NCBI GenBank assembly: GCA_050084985.1
Contig: JBITNC010000001.1
Location: forward strand, 162,068,001 to 162,132,000
Source of the DNA: Nageia nagi
Lineage: Eukaryota > Pinophyta
Direction of reading: 5' to 3'
Length of the DNA: 64,000 nt
The position numbers were made by a program, and so were the translations under genes. Positions within the stretch are counted from its first letter, which is position 1; every line of letters starts with the position of its first letter. The notes under the pieces were generated by a model. That model made no database searches. It saw nothing but the letters and a program-made list of their open reading frames with translations, and was not told where the DNA came from. Below, one piece after another: positions 1-12,149 of the stretch.

Positions 1-1755
1 ACATTAAACATATGAACCTGATATAGAGTGAGGCCTATAGCCAATTTATGTACAATCCTCAAGAGTAGATAATAATGAACATTCAGAGGATTGTGATCGA
101 ATTTCAAATGATCTCACAATAGATATTCACTAGACTGATATCATGAGTCATTTTGTGAAGTTTGGACCTCTTGATCTAAAGGCACATGTTGTTGGCATCA
201 TATGAGTCACATGCCATCAGTGTCATAGAAGAGGCCATTTTATGTTATGTGCAAGAGAGAGATTACAATTCTCAAAGAGTTAACAAGTTCTCAAAGATAG
301 GTGGTGTCAGGAGACACCATTGGTACAATGTTTGAGATAACCACCTATCAAAGAGTTCTAATAGGGATATCAACTTTCCCCTCCAGTATTTATAACTTGC
401 AAGGAAATAGAATGGGGTGAAATATGATACATAACAATAACAATAATCATTTCAATATTCAAGATATCTTAGAATATAAACCATGGTATATGATATTACA
501 TTGGCCCTAACACATGGTATTGCAATATAATAGCATTTTATCTTGATTTATACATTATTGCCTTTTAATCATTTAATGCACTAAATATGATTTATTAAAT
601 AAATAATAAACCCATTTTAGGCATTTACACTCATATATATGTGAGAAACCTCATAAGATGACAAACTAGTTGCAAGGATTCTTTTGGAATATTCTCTTAC
701 AACTTATTTAAGAAATGAGAAATTATAAATAAATATTATATATAGGACCAAAGTAAAGATTAATTTTCTAATAACATTAATGAAATATTTCATCTCCATT
801 GTCAAATCACATCTAACGTTGCTCTTTTTCTATAACTTTGTTTAATACTTTTATTAATTAAAGTTGATTTTACATAATATTACTTAGATTTAACAAAAAA
901 GATAAACCGTTAGTTTCTTCTCATAATTAAAATTGATATTGAATGAAAATTATATTTAATTAATTATATGTAAATAGTTTTTACATAGAAACTCAAATAT
1001 ATAATGTACTAATTTTAAAATTATTAGTTTATTGGTTGAAATCATTACAACAATCTTTGTAAAATTAACTTACCATCTGTAATCTCTACTTACTCACACA
1101 TTAGGTCAAACTTTTTCATATACATTTTTTAGGTTTACAAATTTTAATTCATTTGCATCAATAGAGAACTAAGAATTTAGTTGTTCATTAAGTATTATAA
1201 ATTATCAAAGCGAATCTCATAAAAATCTTTTCTTAATTTGGGGCTACTATCATATTTAATCTCCTTATTGTAAAATTAAATATATAGGTTAAAGAAGATT
1301 TTAAAAGAAATCAAGAATTAGAGTTGAAGATTAAAGATAACTTAAACAAATAGATACCATTTTTATCATTCTTACATTTTACTTTATATATTATTTTTTA
1401 CATGTATGTATCCTATTATTTAATTTTAATAAGTTACATTTTATTTTCTTAGTCAATTTTCATTTTTTTTTGTGTACTCAATTTTCTTACAATCATTCTT
1501 TTTGGAGTATTTTTCTTGATGTAAGACTTCACCATTTTTAGTGAACCCAAATTGCTTAAGTATATTTTCAATCTTAAACATTAAAACCTTAGAAAACATT
1601 TTTTTTGGTAAGGGTAAAAAATATTTATAGCGGGTTTTCAGAAAATAGGACCCAAAAACCTATATTTACAAGATTATAAATATTCCACAAAGTAGTATTT
1701 GAGACAAAAGAAACAATACAAACTTTCCCCTATAGATGAACTAAGAACTATGGGC
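1..1755. other. AT-rich stretch, no gene seen
   Basis: No reading frame of convincing length, no RNA gene and no transposon terminus was recognised here. The sequence is AT-rich with many short homopolymer runs, as expected for decayed intergenic DNA of a large plant genome. Confidence 0.5.
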
Positions 1756-3028
1756 TATGGGTTACCATCTTTCTTCATTGGTTTTTGATCACACCATCCA
1801 TACATTGGCTAAACAATTGAACTCATGTCAATCTCAAAGTTGGATCCCTTCTTATTGAAGCAGTCCTTAAGTATCTCCATCTCTATATTTATCAATCCCT
1901 TCAAGTTTGGAATCAAAATAGCCATAGAGACTTCTTTTTGGTGAGAGGCTAGAGTCACCTTCCATCTATCCCCTCCAAACCTCTACTTGTTATACCAAGG
2001 AAATTTAGTGGTCTTCATTGCTCTCCTAATCATATGAACATTTCTCCATTCTTTTCCATGCTTACCAATACATCCCCATTCGATAAAATACCTCTATTTC
2101 TCATAGATTTTTTTGAACCTCATCTTGGGGATTATTATTTTAAGCTTAGTAGGACTTGCATAATCCTACCTAAAACATTATTCTTATGGTTGTTAGGTCT
2201 TAGGGTGCTTATAAGGGTCTTCTTCCTCTTCCTTATCAAGCTGACCTTGGCTACCCATAAGGGAGTTTGTCTCCTAATACCCATACTTGGGGGGTGACCA
2301 TTTCAATTTTTCTTCTTCTTTAGGGCGAGCTTGAATCTCCTTTAACTCCTCATCCTTCAACCAAAGAGGGGATTCCTTATGGGTCTTTTCCCCATTTATA
2401 TAGTAATTAGTGGTGCTAGTATTTCCTGATTCTTTTCCTCCTCCACTTCCACCTTTCCTAATTCGACCCCTTCATCTTTCTCATCATCATCATTTGAGTA
2501 GTCAACCAACTTGATTCTAAATTTAGGATCAAGGTCCAAGTTTATTTCCTTTAGATAGGGTTCCTTTGAATATGAAGAGAGCTCTATCATTGGTGTAGGA
2601 GGGCTTCTACAAGCTTCATGATCAGGGGATTCAGTAAGAGCAGGGTCTAACAATGAGGGAACATGCATCTATTGGTATAAGGGCCTTACCCTCCTTGCTC
2701 CCATACATACAAAATCCACTAGAATTTTGATGAGACTTTTGTGTATAGGATTTGCTCACCTATTCTTCCTTATAAAAGCTTCTAAAGAATGGTAAAGAAA
2801 ATAAGATAAATCGATCCTATAACTACCCTTGAAATGGTTTAACATGATAAAATCAACTCCATAAAGCTTAGTAAATCTACCTTCCATCATGAAAAGCTTC
2901 ATAATAGCCTTTGTCACCTCATCCCATGGATATTGAATGGAGTCAATTGAATATGCAAATTTCCTTTTCTTCAGGAGAGACACTCCTAGATCATAGAACA
3001 TCTGCACTTCTACAAGTGGAGTCCTCAT
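1756..3028 (-). pseudogene. Unrecognised decayed coding region
   Basis: Two minus-strand open stretches of 90 codons (2756-3028 and 2396-2668) lie in the same frame, separated by a short interval with stops. Coding-like sequence then continues after a frameshift to about 1760 with a few further stops. The first part has a mixed hydrophobic pattern (RFTKLYGVDFIMLNHFKG); the second is acidic (DYSNDDDEKDEGVELGKVEVE) and is followed by a lysine- and glutamate-rich stretch (RPKEEEKLKWSPPKYG). I do not recognise the family. The length, about 400 codons in all, and its place beside transposons suggest a transposon-borne or captured gene, but no function is proposed. It ends about 110 bp before the left end of the CACTA element. 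Confidence 0.4.
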
Positions 3029-3139
3029 ATCTCTATTATACTATCATCCAAAGTTGGCCATGCTCATAGTTGCCTCAATTAATTTATTACTGATAGAGTA
3101 TTGCTTCTCATCCACCACTACAACTCCTCCATCCCATGA

Positions 3140-3480
3140 ATCTACTACCATTATTACCAAAATGGTGATTTGCATCCTTTTTTGCATATTTAATCATGAA
3201 AGATAAAAAATGATGTAAATTTGCATCCTCTTATGTTGGTATGCATTGAATTTTTTTTTATTTTTATTTTTATTTTTTTGATGCAAAAATGGATGCAAAT
3301 TTCAACACAAAAAGGACATAAATGGATGCAAATTTTGCATCAAAGTTTAGTAGTATGTTGAAAAAAAGTTTTTCAAGAATGCCTAAGGCATTAAGATGCA
3401 AATTCGGATACCACTTTATGTCAAAAACACTTAAATAAGGAAAAGAAAAATTTTGCATTTTTTCTATGAAATTCGACTAC
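3140..3480. repeat. CACTA left terminal and subterminal repeats
   Basis: Terminal motif CTACTACC is followed by several copies of TTTGCATCC or its complement GGATGCAAATTT in both orientations. The same motif array appears in mirror image at 14530-14874. In CACTA elements such arrays bind the second transposon protein. Confidence 0.65.
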
Positions 3481-4051
3481 CATGGATGTAAGTCACATTT
3501 AACTTTTCAAATTTTGATGGAAAATGATGCAAAATATGAGAAAATACACACTATAAAGGTAGGAGAATTATTTGACAAGATACATGATACAAATATGGTA
3601 GTTAAGGTTTCCTACACACAACTTGTAACAATTAACCCTACTTTAATGATTCCCTTAAACATTTTCATAATATGATGATGCATGATCTATATATTCAAAT
3701 GATGGAAAATAATTGTTCATGTGTTTCCTTCAAAGATGGAGTAAATTGGTGTTGTAATATACATCAACTTTTAATGAACCTTACTTTCATATTAAATCAT
3801 TATATAAGTTAATATAATTATCTAAATTTATCACTATATCATGAGTTCATAGTTTCCTTATCATTTTATAAGAAAAAATCAATTCAAGCCTATCTACATT
3901 ATTCCATTATGCTCTTTTTGTAATTATACCATTTATAATTAACTATGGAGTGAAATATAAATAATATTATCATACCATAAGCAAAAAAGGATGCAAGATA
4001 TATATATGAAAAGTTCAAGATACTAGTGAAAAGAATATCAGTTACAATATA
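3481..4051. other. AT-rich CACTA interior, no gene seen
   Basis: No supported gene was found between the left subterminal repeats and the 3' end of the transposase gene. It probably holds the 3' untranslated region of the minus-strand transposase. Confidence 0.4.
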
Positions 4052-4522
4052 TCATTGTGAATTATCATCTTTGTTAAGACATACAATATATTTTCCTCTA
4101 GGATTACATTCAATTACAAACCACTTTTTGTCATCATCAACATCAAGGATGAAATATATTTGACTGTAATGTTTTGGTAAAATATAAGACTCTTTGTTGT
4201 TAGATAAAATGCATGTGGAGTAGATTGCAAAGTACTCACTAGGTTTATCATGCAAGATTGTTCTTCTATCAAGTGTATCAAACCACTTACATTTAAATAT
4301 CATCGATTGAAATGAACTATAATCCAATTGTATAATTTCTTGAATTTTCCTAACATATTTTAATTTTCTATGTATCAAGTTTGTATCTCTTGAACTCGCA
4401 TGACTTTCTTGATCAAAATCATCCATCACTCCATAATTAAATGTCATTCTTCTCTCATTGTTCTTCTCTTTTCTGAAGTGTTGACCATATGCCCACATTG
4501 TAGGGAAAGATAATGCTTGCAC
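4052..4522 (-). pseudogene. DUF4216-like C-terminal part of CACTA transposase
   Basis: An open stretch of 156 codons on the minus strand. The core reads LDYSSFQSMIFKCKWFDT, followed by YILPKHYSQIYFILDV and KKWFVIECNPRGKYI. This matches the known pattern of DUF4216 (FKCxWFD, then a Q-x-FY-x-D block and a W-x-V strand), a domain found at the C-terminus of plant CACTA TNP2 proteins; its biochemical role is not established. It is downstream of the DUF4218 fragment on the same strand, as in intact elements, so it is most likely an exon of the same gene rather than a separate one. The flanking 4530-5180 interval carries only traces and probable introns. Confidence 0.7.
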
Positions 4523-5181
4523 ATATTTACAAGAAAAATGTTATTAGTGCTTGCACATATTTACATGAAAATTGAAGTTTTATAAAAATATTAATAAAAA
4601 TAATTACCTCAAACTTGCATCCTATAGTGGTATTTAATGTATTTTTATCATCTTGATCTATTTTTCCTCTTGTAGGTTGTTGTTTCATTTCAATTTCATT
4701 CTTCATCCATGATCTTGGACATTCTTATGGACAATTTTTCTCTCTTAGATTTTTAGGTAGACTAGAGGTACCCCTTTGATTCTGTCTATGAAATAAGGTA
4801 CATTCTTATTCAATTTCCCTTCTTTTAGTTTGGTACAACTCAATCCACTTTTTGCAACATGCATAATGCATCATGATAAATCGATTTATGGATTTTTGAA
4901 GATCACAATCTATAAATTCATAATACCATAATAAAAACTTGTTAGCTAGTAATTAAGCATACAATTTGTAAATCCAAAGTGCATGTACATATCTAAAACA
5001 TAGTTAATACTTTAAAAGAATACAATGTTTTGCCTGTTTCTAAGACCTCCCCTTCTAATTTCTCCTTATCTTTATCTGCAATCCACATCTTTAGGGAAAA
5101 ATGATCTATTTGGGATAGATACTCACTTGTATAAAAAAATGATTCCTATATAATGTATCCTTCACCCATAGATCCTTTTGG

Positions 5182-5427
5182 TCATGAATGTTGTTTAATA
5201 AATCCTTTTAGCACTTTTAAAAATATCTCCATAAAAAATATGTTTTTAGCACTCATAATACTTGTCATGTCAATATCATCTACTAGGTGGATCAATAGGT
5301 GCACTTGTATGTCCATAAAATCAAGTGGTAATTCTTTTTCTAATTTGCATACAATTTCAACAATCTCTCTACACCATTGATCTATTGCATCCACATGTAT
5401 CTCCTTTGAAGATAACCACTTATTCAT
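5182..5427 (-). pseudogene. DUF4218-like part of CACTA transposase
   Basis: An 81-codon open stretch on the minus strand contains LPLDFMDIQVHLLIHLVDDI and then MEIFLKVLKGFIKQ. This is the recognised DUF4218 signature (LP-x-FFD-x-MxHLxxHLV, then ERFLKVLKG) that follows the transposase core in plant CACTA elements. It lies between the TNP2 core (5613-7291) and the DUF4216 part (4052-4522) in the expected order. The usual ERF before LKVLKG reads EIF, one sign of decay. Intervening DNA at 5430-5610 is very AT-rich and probably intronic. Confidence 0.75.
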
Positions 5428-5612
5428 GGAAATATAATATCATTGAAATATTACATGTTAAAGTGCATAAAATATTAGAAAATAATAATAAACACATGCT
5501 ATATTTTTTTTTATAGAGCCATACTATAACATGACATAACTTAGAAATAATGATAGTCGATCGATTGCATGTCTAAGATCAATAGGTATACCCTCACATC
5601 CACAAATTGCAA

Positions 5613-7291
5613 TTAGATGAATATGCTGCAGAAAGTATGAGTGTAAATATAGAAAGTATTTTTATTTTGATGGAAAATATGAAAAACATAATATGAGATC
5701 AATACCTTCATGAAGTTATGGCAATCATGAGTCTTGAATCCTATGATTTTACCGTCAACACTAAATGCACTTCTTAGAGATGATCTATACTCTATTGGTA
5801 TTCTAATGTGTTGAATAAGTTTGTGTAACTTTTCCATTTCATCATTTTTCATAAGCCATGTTGTCATAGGTACTTCTTTTCTTCTATATTGATTATAAGT
5901 TATCCATAAAGATATCATTTTCTTAATATATTTTAAGTCATTTCTCATGACATCAGTATCTACTTCTTCGTTTGTTGTATACCGATACAAAAAAGTTGCA
6001 ATATCCTTTATAATGTGTATAGGATCCATTAAATGTGTAACTAACAACTCCTTCCAATATTCTATTGTATAAATTATATATAATATATTCATTCTTGGAA
6101 ATATGCAACCAATTCATAATAAATATTGGATAATCATGTATAGTCCAACATAGTATGCCATAACATTTAAATGACCTCTGCTTGATAGGTCTAATTATAT
6201 TGTACATTTTAAATCCTTTCCACAAGAGCTACAACTCATCAATTATTGGTTTAAGGTAGACATCCATGTGTCTAACCTATTTTGGTCTAGGGATGATAAT
6301 AACCAACATTAAATACTCTTTTCTTATAAACATCCATGGAGGTATGTTATAATTGATTATAACAATAGGTCAACATGAATTGATTATAATTAGTTTGAAA
6401 ATGGATTAACAACATCCATTGCTAAATCCAATCTGACATTCTTAGGTTCATCTTTAAATTTCTCTAGCCACTTCTCCTCTATATGTTTTATTGCTTTACT
6501 ATCTTAAAGTATACACAACACACCTTATTCACTTCTATTTCTTGCATGCTAGTCCATTAACTCTGCAAGTGACTTACACCAAAATATTCGCATCAACTTG
6601 GAAAGGATTAGCATTACATGAACAACTTTATTTGGATTTTTATTTTCTATTTCACTATATCTTTGTTCTTCACACTTTGGACATTTAGTTTTTGTATCAT
6701 ATTCTTCTCCTCTATACAATATGCAATCATTAATACATGCATGGTATGAATTATACTCGACCCTTACATCCTTCATAATGTCATGTACTTTTTTGCATGA
6801 ATCTAGGATGACATTATCACTTGGAAATAACTTTTCTTTTAGTAACCTATAATACCAATTAAAAATTTTTATATGTAGTTAATTTAATTAAAATTAAAAT
6901 ATCAAAAATCAAAATATCATAAAATAAAATAAAATTTGTACCTAAGAAGATAAGTGACACTTGTATCTAACCATCCATATTTGGCTTTTATGTTCATTAG
7001 AATTAGGATCATCGATAATAGAGTTGTATTTTTTCCTTCATATAATTTAGTTTTGGAAGAACTATACATGCTATCCCTATCTAAATCATCACCTCTTTCA
7101 TCACCATCTCTTCTATCATCATGAACATGAACATAGAAGGACTCAAGTAAACCATCAATTCCATATTCTTCATCAACATTATTATCAACATCATCATCAT
7201 GACCAATATTATCCTCTCTTAATTCATCATCATCAATGCTTGAATCCCACGTAGGTATTTGAATAGGAGCTATTAAATTTGGTTTAGACAT
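5613..7291 (-). pseudogene. TNP2 transposase core (Transposase_21 family), broken
   Basis: Read on the minus strand in several frames, the segments follow the order of the TNP2 family. An acidic leader with DGLLESF and LYEG lies at 6917-7291. Then comes YNSYHACINDCILYRGEEYD with KCPKCEEQRYSEI (6549-6776), where the Cys pairs form the expected zinc-binding block. Next are PKNVRLDLAMDVVNPF and the MDVYLKPIIDEL block (about 6230-6490), LCWTIHDYPIF (5953-6225) and FKTHDCHNFMKVL (5613-6092). TNP2 performs cut-and-paste transposition by binding the element ends and cutting DNA in the nucleus. Frameshifts and stops separate the blocks, so no functional enzyme is encoded. It continues with the DUF4218 and DUF4216 parts. 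Confidence 0.8.
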
Positions 7292-7659
7292 AAACTTTGC
7301 ATATTGCTTAGGGGTCCATGCTTTTTGTAGTATCTTTTTATCACTCCTACTTACATTATTTCAATGAAATGTTCATGTAAAAATTATAATTTTTGAGTGG
7401 TCATGATGACTATTTATTGCCTGTAAAATCAATTGTTACAAATCATTAATTTAGAATAAAAAAAATAAGTGTAACAAGTTCAAAGTAATTTGATACATCC
7501 ATACATATAAAAAATTGATACATTTAAACATACAAATTATCCATACATACAAATTGAAATATCCATTCATACACATTAATAATATATTAATTTTCATTTT
7601 TATTTTTGGGTTTTGATCCTAGATGAATTATTACATTTTGATAATCTTCTAACTCCAAA

Positions 7660-8390
7660 ATTCATGCCTTACATCTTGGAGTAGGTCTCCTATAACTGTA
7701 GTGAGCTAGTAGCTCAACACCACCATTAAGAGTTCTAATAGGAACAACAACTATATAATTATTCATTTTTCTACCCATGAAATCTTCTATATCATTAGTA
7801 CGTTGGTGAAATTCACAATTTGGTGCCATTCTTCACCTACATAACTATTTATGTTTCCAGCTATGTTTCCTTGTATTTTTGGTTGACCATTAGTGTATAA
7901 GAGTTTTGAACACTATGAACATGGAATATTAGAAGGATTTGTACATATATCCTATGAATTGTCTCCAATCTATTATTGTGTAAAGTAGCCCATAAAATGG
8001 CATTAATGGATTTATCTCAAAACCTAAAGTAACAACCATAGTACTATGTATAAACAAACCATATCTAGAGAATTACTTATATGGTTTGATCATGTATCAA
8101 TGACCATAATAAGGAAATATCTCATAAGCCTTTGGAAAAGGTATTTCATCTGGCCATGCATCGTATGCCCCATGGTCATATGTATGTTGATATTTAAGTT
8201 GTAGCTTTTATGGCATAAGCATCAAACCCAAATCATGAACATCCTCCTATAGTAGATCAAATATTTTCTCATTATGTGGATCATACTCTAGTGCTAATTG
8301 ATCATGAAGTCATTTTTGAAATATTTTTCTTGTAGGCATCTCTCTAACTTCATCTGATGGACCTACACATTATTTTGGATTCATCTTCTA
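7660..8390 (-). pseudogene. SET-domain-like decayed coding region
   Basis: The minus strand reads through about 240 codons with scattered stops and one frameshift. Near the end it gives GNIAGNINSYVG, then, in another frame, MAPNCEFHQ, YIVVVPIRTLNGGVELLAHY and SYRRPTPRCKA. This resembles the C-terminal half of a SET domain (GN-x-A-x-FIN, PNCEF, then the I-x-x-GxELLxxY motif). Upstream, RYGLFIHSTMVVTLGFEI could be the N-terminal SET strand. SET proteins methylate lysine residues, usually on histones. Here it sits inside a CACTA element, upstream of TNP2 on the same strand, so it may be a captured host gene or an element-encoded accessory protein. The assignment rests on motifs read by eye. Confidence 0.45.
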
Positions 8391-8469
8391 AATGCACATA
8401 TTGATTTTATTTAGTTTTATTTGATATCATTCAATATATAAGAATACAAAAATAAAATCAAATATTGAT

Positions 8470-8965
8470 CCTAATTGATTACCTCATGGGCATCAACATC
8501 TTTTGATGACGATGATGAATTATCCATCCTTTGGATTTTTTATTCTTGCAACATTAGCAATAAAATAAAGTTAAATATTGCAAATAATATCATGCATGAA
8601 AGTGAGAATTTATATGATCTTACATTTCTAGCTACATCTTATGTAATGACATTTAGTTTATCTTATCCTCATTTTATAAAATATAACTCCTCCTCATGGG
8701 ATGTGCAAGAAATATCTCAAGCTTTGAATCAGATTATACATCACTTTATGACCTATTAATAATTGGTGTAGGCAACTTCTTTGGATCAAATGACACATCA
8801 CTCCTCAATCTCCTAGTAATTGGTGCAGGAAACTCCTTTGAATTAGATGATACATCACTCTTAACAACTCTTTGATGTTGAGATAGTGATATTTGAATAT
8901 AAGAATCTAATGATACATCACTCCTCTATCTTAATGGCATTATATAAGCTGAGTCAATAACCTAT
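8470..8965 (-). pseudogene. Repetitive coding-like leader of the SET-like region
   Basis: On the minus strand an approximately 63-bp unit is repeated around 8761-8890. It would encode variants of RSDVSxDSKExPxPI, for example SDVSSNSKEFPAPITRRLR followed by SDVSFDPKKLPTPI. It is probably the N-terminal repeat region of the gene whose SET-like part is at 7660-8390, but stops interrupt it. No function is assigned. Confidence 0.35.
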
Positions 8966-9118
8966 TTCATGATTTAAAGAAAAAAGAGATTAGCATGTGA
9001 ATAATAATAATCTATAAATATTTCAATCTTACACTAACTCAAAAACACACAAGTAAAATGTGTACTTATAGAATTAGAATTATTAAAGAAGCAAAATATT
9101 TTTAATTACAAATATAAA

Positions 9119-9440
9119 ATGTTGATATACATTAATTCTATGTAATAGAAGACACATCATCAATCAAAGTTCTTTTAGGAGATATCATTATGGGTAGATT
9201 CAACACTAAACCTAACCCTAACCCTGACCACTAACCCTAACCCTAACCACTAAGTATCCTAATAGTAACCCTAACACTATTTACCCTAACCCTAACTCAA
9301 TTCTTAATTTCTAACCCAAACCTTGATTGCTAGCTATTAAATGTTAATACACATTCTATGTAATAGAAGATACATCATCAATCAAAGTTCTTTTAGGATT
9401 TCTCATTATGGATAGAGTCGACACTAACCCTAACCTAACC
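9119..9440. repeat. Two copies of a ~100-bp block, ~225 bp apart
   Basis: The block containing ATGTAATAGAAGA, CATCATCAATCAAAGTTC and TTTTAGGA occurs at about 9135-9210 and again at about 9353-9420. In both cases it leads straight into CCCTAA repeats, so the telomere-like tract appears to have been partly duplicated together with its flank. Confidence 0.7.
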
Positions 9441-10110
9441 ACTAACCCTAACCCAGATCCTAACCATAACCACTAACCCTAACCTTGACCACTAAGTATC
9501 CTAACTCTAACCCTAACACTATTAACCCTAACCATAACTTAATTCCTAATTGCTAACCCAAACTTTAACTCCTAACCATTAACATTAACCCTAACCAATA
9601 ACCCTAACACTAACCCTAATGCTAACCTTAACATAACCACTAACCATAACCCTAACCCTAACCACTAATTAAGTACCCTAACTTTAACCCTAACCCTAAC
9701 CATTAACTCTAACCCTAACCCTAACCATTAAGTACCCTAATGCTAACCCTAACTCCTAACCATTAATATTAACCCTAACCACTAATCCTAATCCTAACCA
9801 TTAACCCTAATCCTAACCCTAACCATTAAAAACCCTAACAACTAATAACCCCCATTAACCCTAACCTAATCACTAACCTTAACCCTAACCCTAATCCTAA
9901 TGATTAGCCCTAATCACTAACCCTAACCCTACCTCTAAACACCCTAATGCTAATGTTAACCCTAACCCTAACTCTAACCCTACCTCCTAACCATTAATGC
10001 TAACCCTAATCACTAAGCCTAACCTTAACCTTAACCCTAACCATTAACCTTAATAGTAACCCTAACCACTAACCATAACCCTAACCTAAATCCTAATTGC
10101 TAACCTAAAC
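9205..10110. repeat. Degenerate telomere-like CCCTAA repeat array
   Basis: About 900 bp are dominated by CCCTAA units mixed with CACTAA, CATTAA and CCTAAT variants and joined by short A/T spacers. The spacing is mostly 6 bp, so the unit resembles TTAGGG on the opposite strand rather than the common plant heptamer TTTAGGG. It lies inside the CACTA element and carries ordinary DNA on both sides. It is therefore an interstitial tract or a simple-sequence expansion, not a chromosome end. Confidence 0.85.
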
Positions 10111-10189
10111 CCTAATCACTAATTGCTAACATGAATAATAATGATTTTAACTTAAAATTTTGATTTTTTATTTTTTTTTGAAATAAGTG

Positions 10190-10300
10190 TTTTTAGATAC
10201 GAAAAATGATGCAAATTTGGATGCAAATTTATGTCCTTTTTTGCATTAAATTACACTAAAAAACTTAAAAATTAAAAAGTAGGGCTACCTATCACTTTTG
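10190..10300. repeat. Internal GATGCAAATT motif cluster
   Basis: Several copies of GATGCAAATTT and TTTTTTGCAT lie here, just after the telomere-like array. They are the same motifs as in the CACTA subterminal regions. This could be an internal regulatory copy of the transposon-protein binding sites, or the remnant end of another related element. No TIR is visible. Confidence 0.45.
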
Positions 10301-11029
10301 TAATACCTATTTCTTGGTCAAAGGAGATACAAATATTGATTTCCAACAAGAAAGCATCAAGTAAGTTCCCTTATACCTTATTTCATTCACTTCTAACTCA
10401 ATTTATATCTGATTTCACTTGATTTTGACCTATTTTTTTCTTTTTTGGTATGTTTACTGATAGGGTTTTGCATTTTATGGGAGAAGAAAGGGTTTCTTGC
10501 AAATTCCTCTACATTATTCCTGATTTTCACAAGGTATGTAGATTGTTACTTGAATGTTTCAATTTCCCATGAATTTACACTAAAAAAATAGGTTTTTTTA
10601 AATTCTCATGAATTTACACTAAAAAAGCTATGGTTTTTGGAATTCTCTCTAAATTTTGAGTCTATACAATCAATAATGCATGCTAAAATCAAAATTTAAT
10701 TCCATATGCTAGGGTTTTTTGAATTCCCCATGAAATTTTAGTTGTTTTTATCAACAAAGCACCATGAAATTGGAAACTAAACCCATTCCTTCTTAACAAT
10801 GCAACAAAAAAATTGAAATAAAATCCATTCCTTCTCAACAATACACCATAAAATAAAAAATGGACTAAGAAATTGAAATAAATTTTATACATTGCACCAT
10901 AAAATGAAATGTTGAAAAAAACAAGGACATACCTATGAAATTTTTAACTCTAGAACACTTCCTTATTCTCCGAAAAACTTGTAATTTTTTGCTACCAATT
11001 TTTGAAACTCTTCTTATGTTTTAAGAAGT

Positions 11030-11390
11030 TTCTTCTTAAACTAAATAACATTGGATAGGAAAACCCCTTTTTAAATTAGAAATAACATTTAGAATATTAA
11101 ATGCAAATGATTTTTTGGTAGGAAAAGCCCTTTTTAAATTTTGGAAAGTAAATAAGAAATAACATTTAGAAGATTAAACTAAATAACAAGGAAAGTAAAT
11201 AAGAAATAACATTCTGGAAAGTAAATAAGGAAACCCCTTTTTAAATTTTGGAAAGTAAATAAAAAGGAAAGTAAATAAGAAATAATATTCTTAAACTAAA
11301 TAACAAGGAAATTAAATAAGAAATAACATTTAGAAGATTAAATGCAAATAATTTTTTTGGTAGGAAAGCCTCTTTCTAAATTTTGGATAA
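11030..11390. repeat. Degenerate tandem repeat (GGAAAGTAAATAAGAAATAACATT)
   Basis: Phrases such as GGAAAGTAAATAAGAAATAA, CCCCTTTTTAAATTTTGG and ACATTTAGAAGATTAAA recur in shuffled order over about 360 bp. This suggests an old tandem array with internal deletions. Confidence 0.6.
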
Positions 11391-11574
11391 AGGTACTTAA
11401 CATCCCTAACATGTATAGGAATATTCAAAGTTGAGCCTTTGTAATGGAAATGACGTACATTACCAATTCACCTTTTGTTAACAAACTAAATGCTTACATT
11501 TAAAACTAATAAGGAAAGGGTAAATAATAAGGAAAATTTTGAAAAATTAGAGACTAAGGATTATGTTGGCAATA

Positions 11575-11965
11575 AATTATAGAGCTTGTATTTGTAATAA
11601 AAATATAAATTATAGAATATAAAAAAATGTATAAGGAACATAATGTGCCCCTTCATCCATGAGTAATCTATGATTAAGCATAAGAGTGTTAAAATTGTAT
11701 AATTATGTAAGATACAGAAGGAGCAAGATAAAGATAAGGAGTAAGACATCTATTAGCTAGGGCCCTTGCACCATTCTCTATTAGGTGTTTTCAAATGCCT
11801 TGCATTTGTAATAAAAACATAAATTATAGAAGATAAGGATAACCATTGTATAATTATGTAAGTTACAAAAGGAACCATTGTGCTCCTCATCATTTCCAAG
11901 TTAAGCAAGTCTATCTATTAGGTGCCTCACACCATTCTCTAGTAGGTGTTTGCAAATGCCTTCTA
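11575..11965. repeat. Tandem duplication of ~200 bp
   Basis: The order ATTTGTAATAAAAA, ATAAATTATAGAA, TGTATAATTATGTAAG, then CACCATTCTCTA and TAGGTGTTTNCAAATGCCT is found twice in succession (about 11585-11800 and 11800-11960). Confidence 0.65.
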
Positions 11966-12149
11966 TCTAGATCATCCTACACATTTGTATGCCTATGATG
12001 TTATATATTTAGTAATGTATTTTGATGTTATTTAGTAAATGATGTTACCTCTATTTTTGATGAGAATAGGAAATATCAAAATGTGTTTTTCATTCTATAA
12101 TATAAACATCACTACTAAATTTTTGTTTTATATCTTCTATTTAGTGATC

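Larger units (their letters stand above)
10301..12140. other. AT-rich CACTA interior with degenerate repeats
   Basis: No supported gene. The interval holds decayed repeats, annotated separately, and sits between the two divergently oriented CACTA genes, so it may contain their promoters. Confidence 0.4.

Noticed and set aside
9205-10110. True chromosome end
   Set aside because: The repeats are degenerate, flanked on both sides by transposon sequence, and differ from the common plant heptamer.
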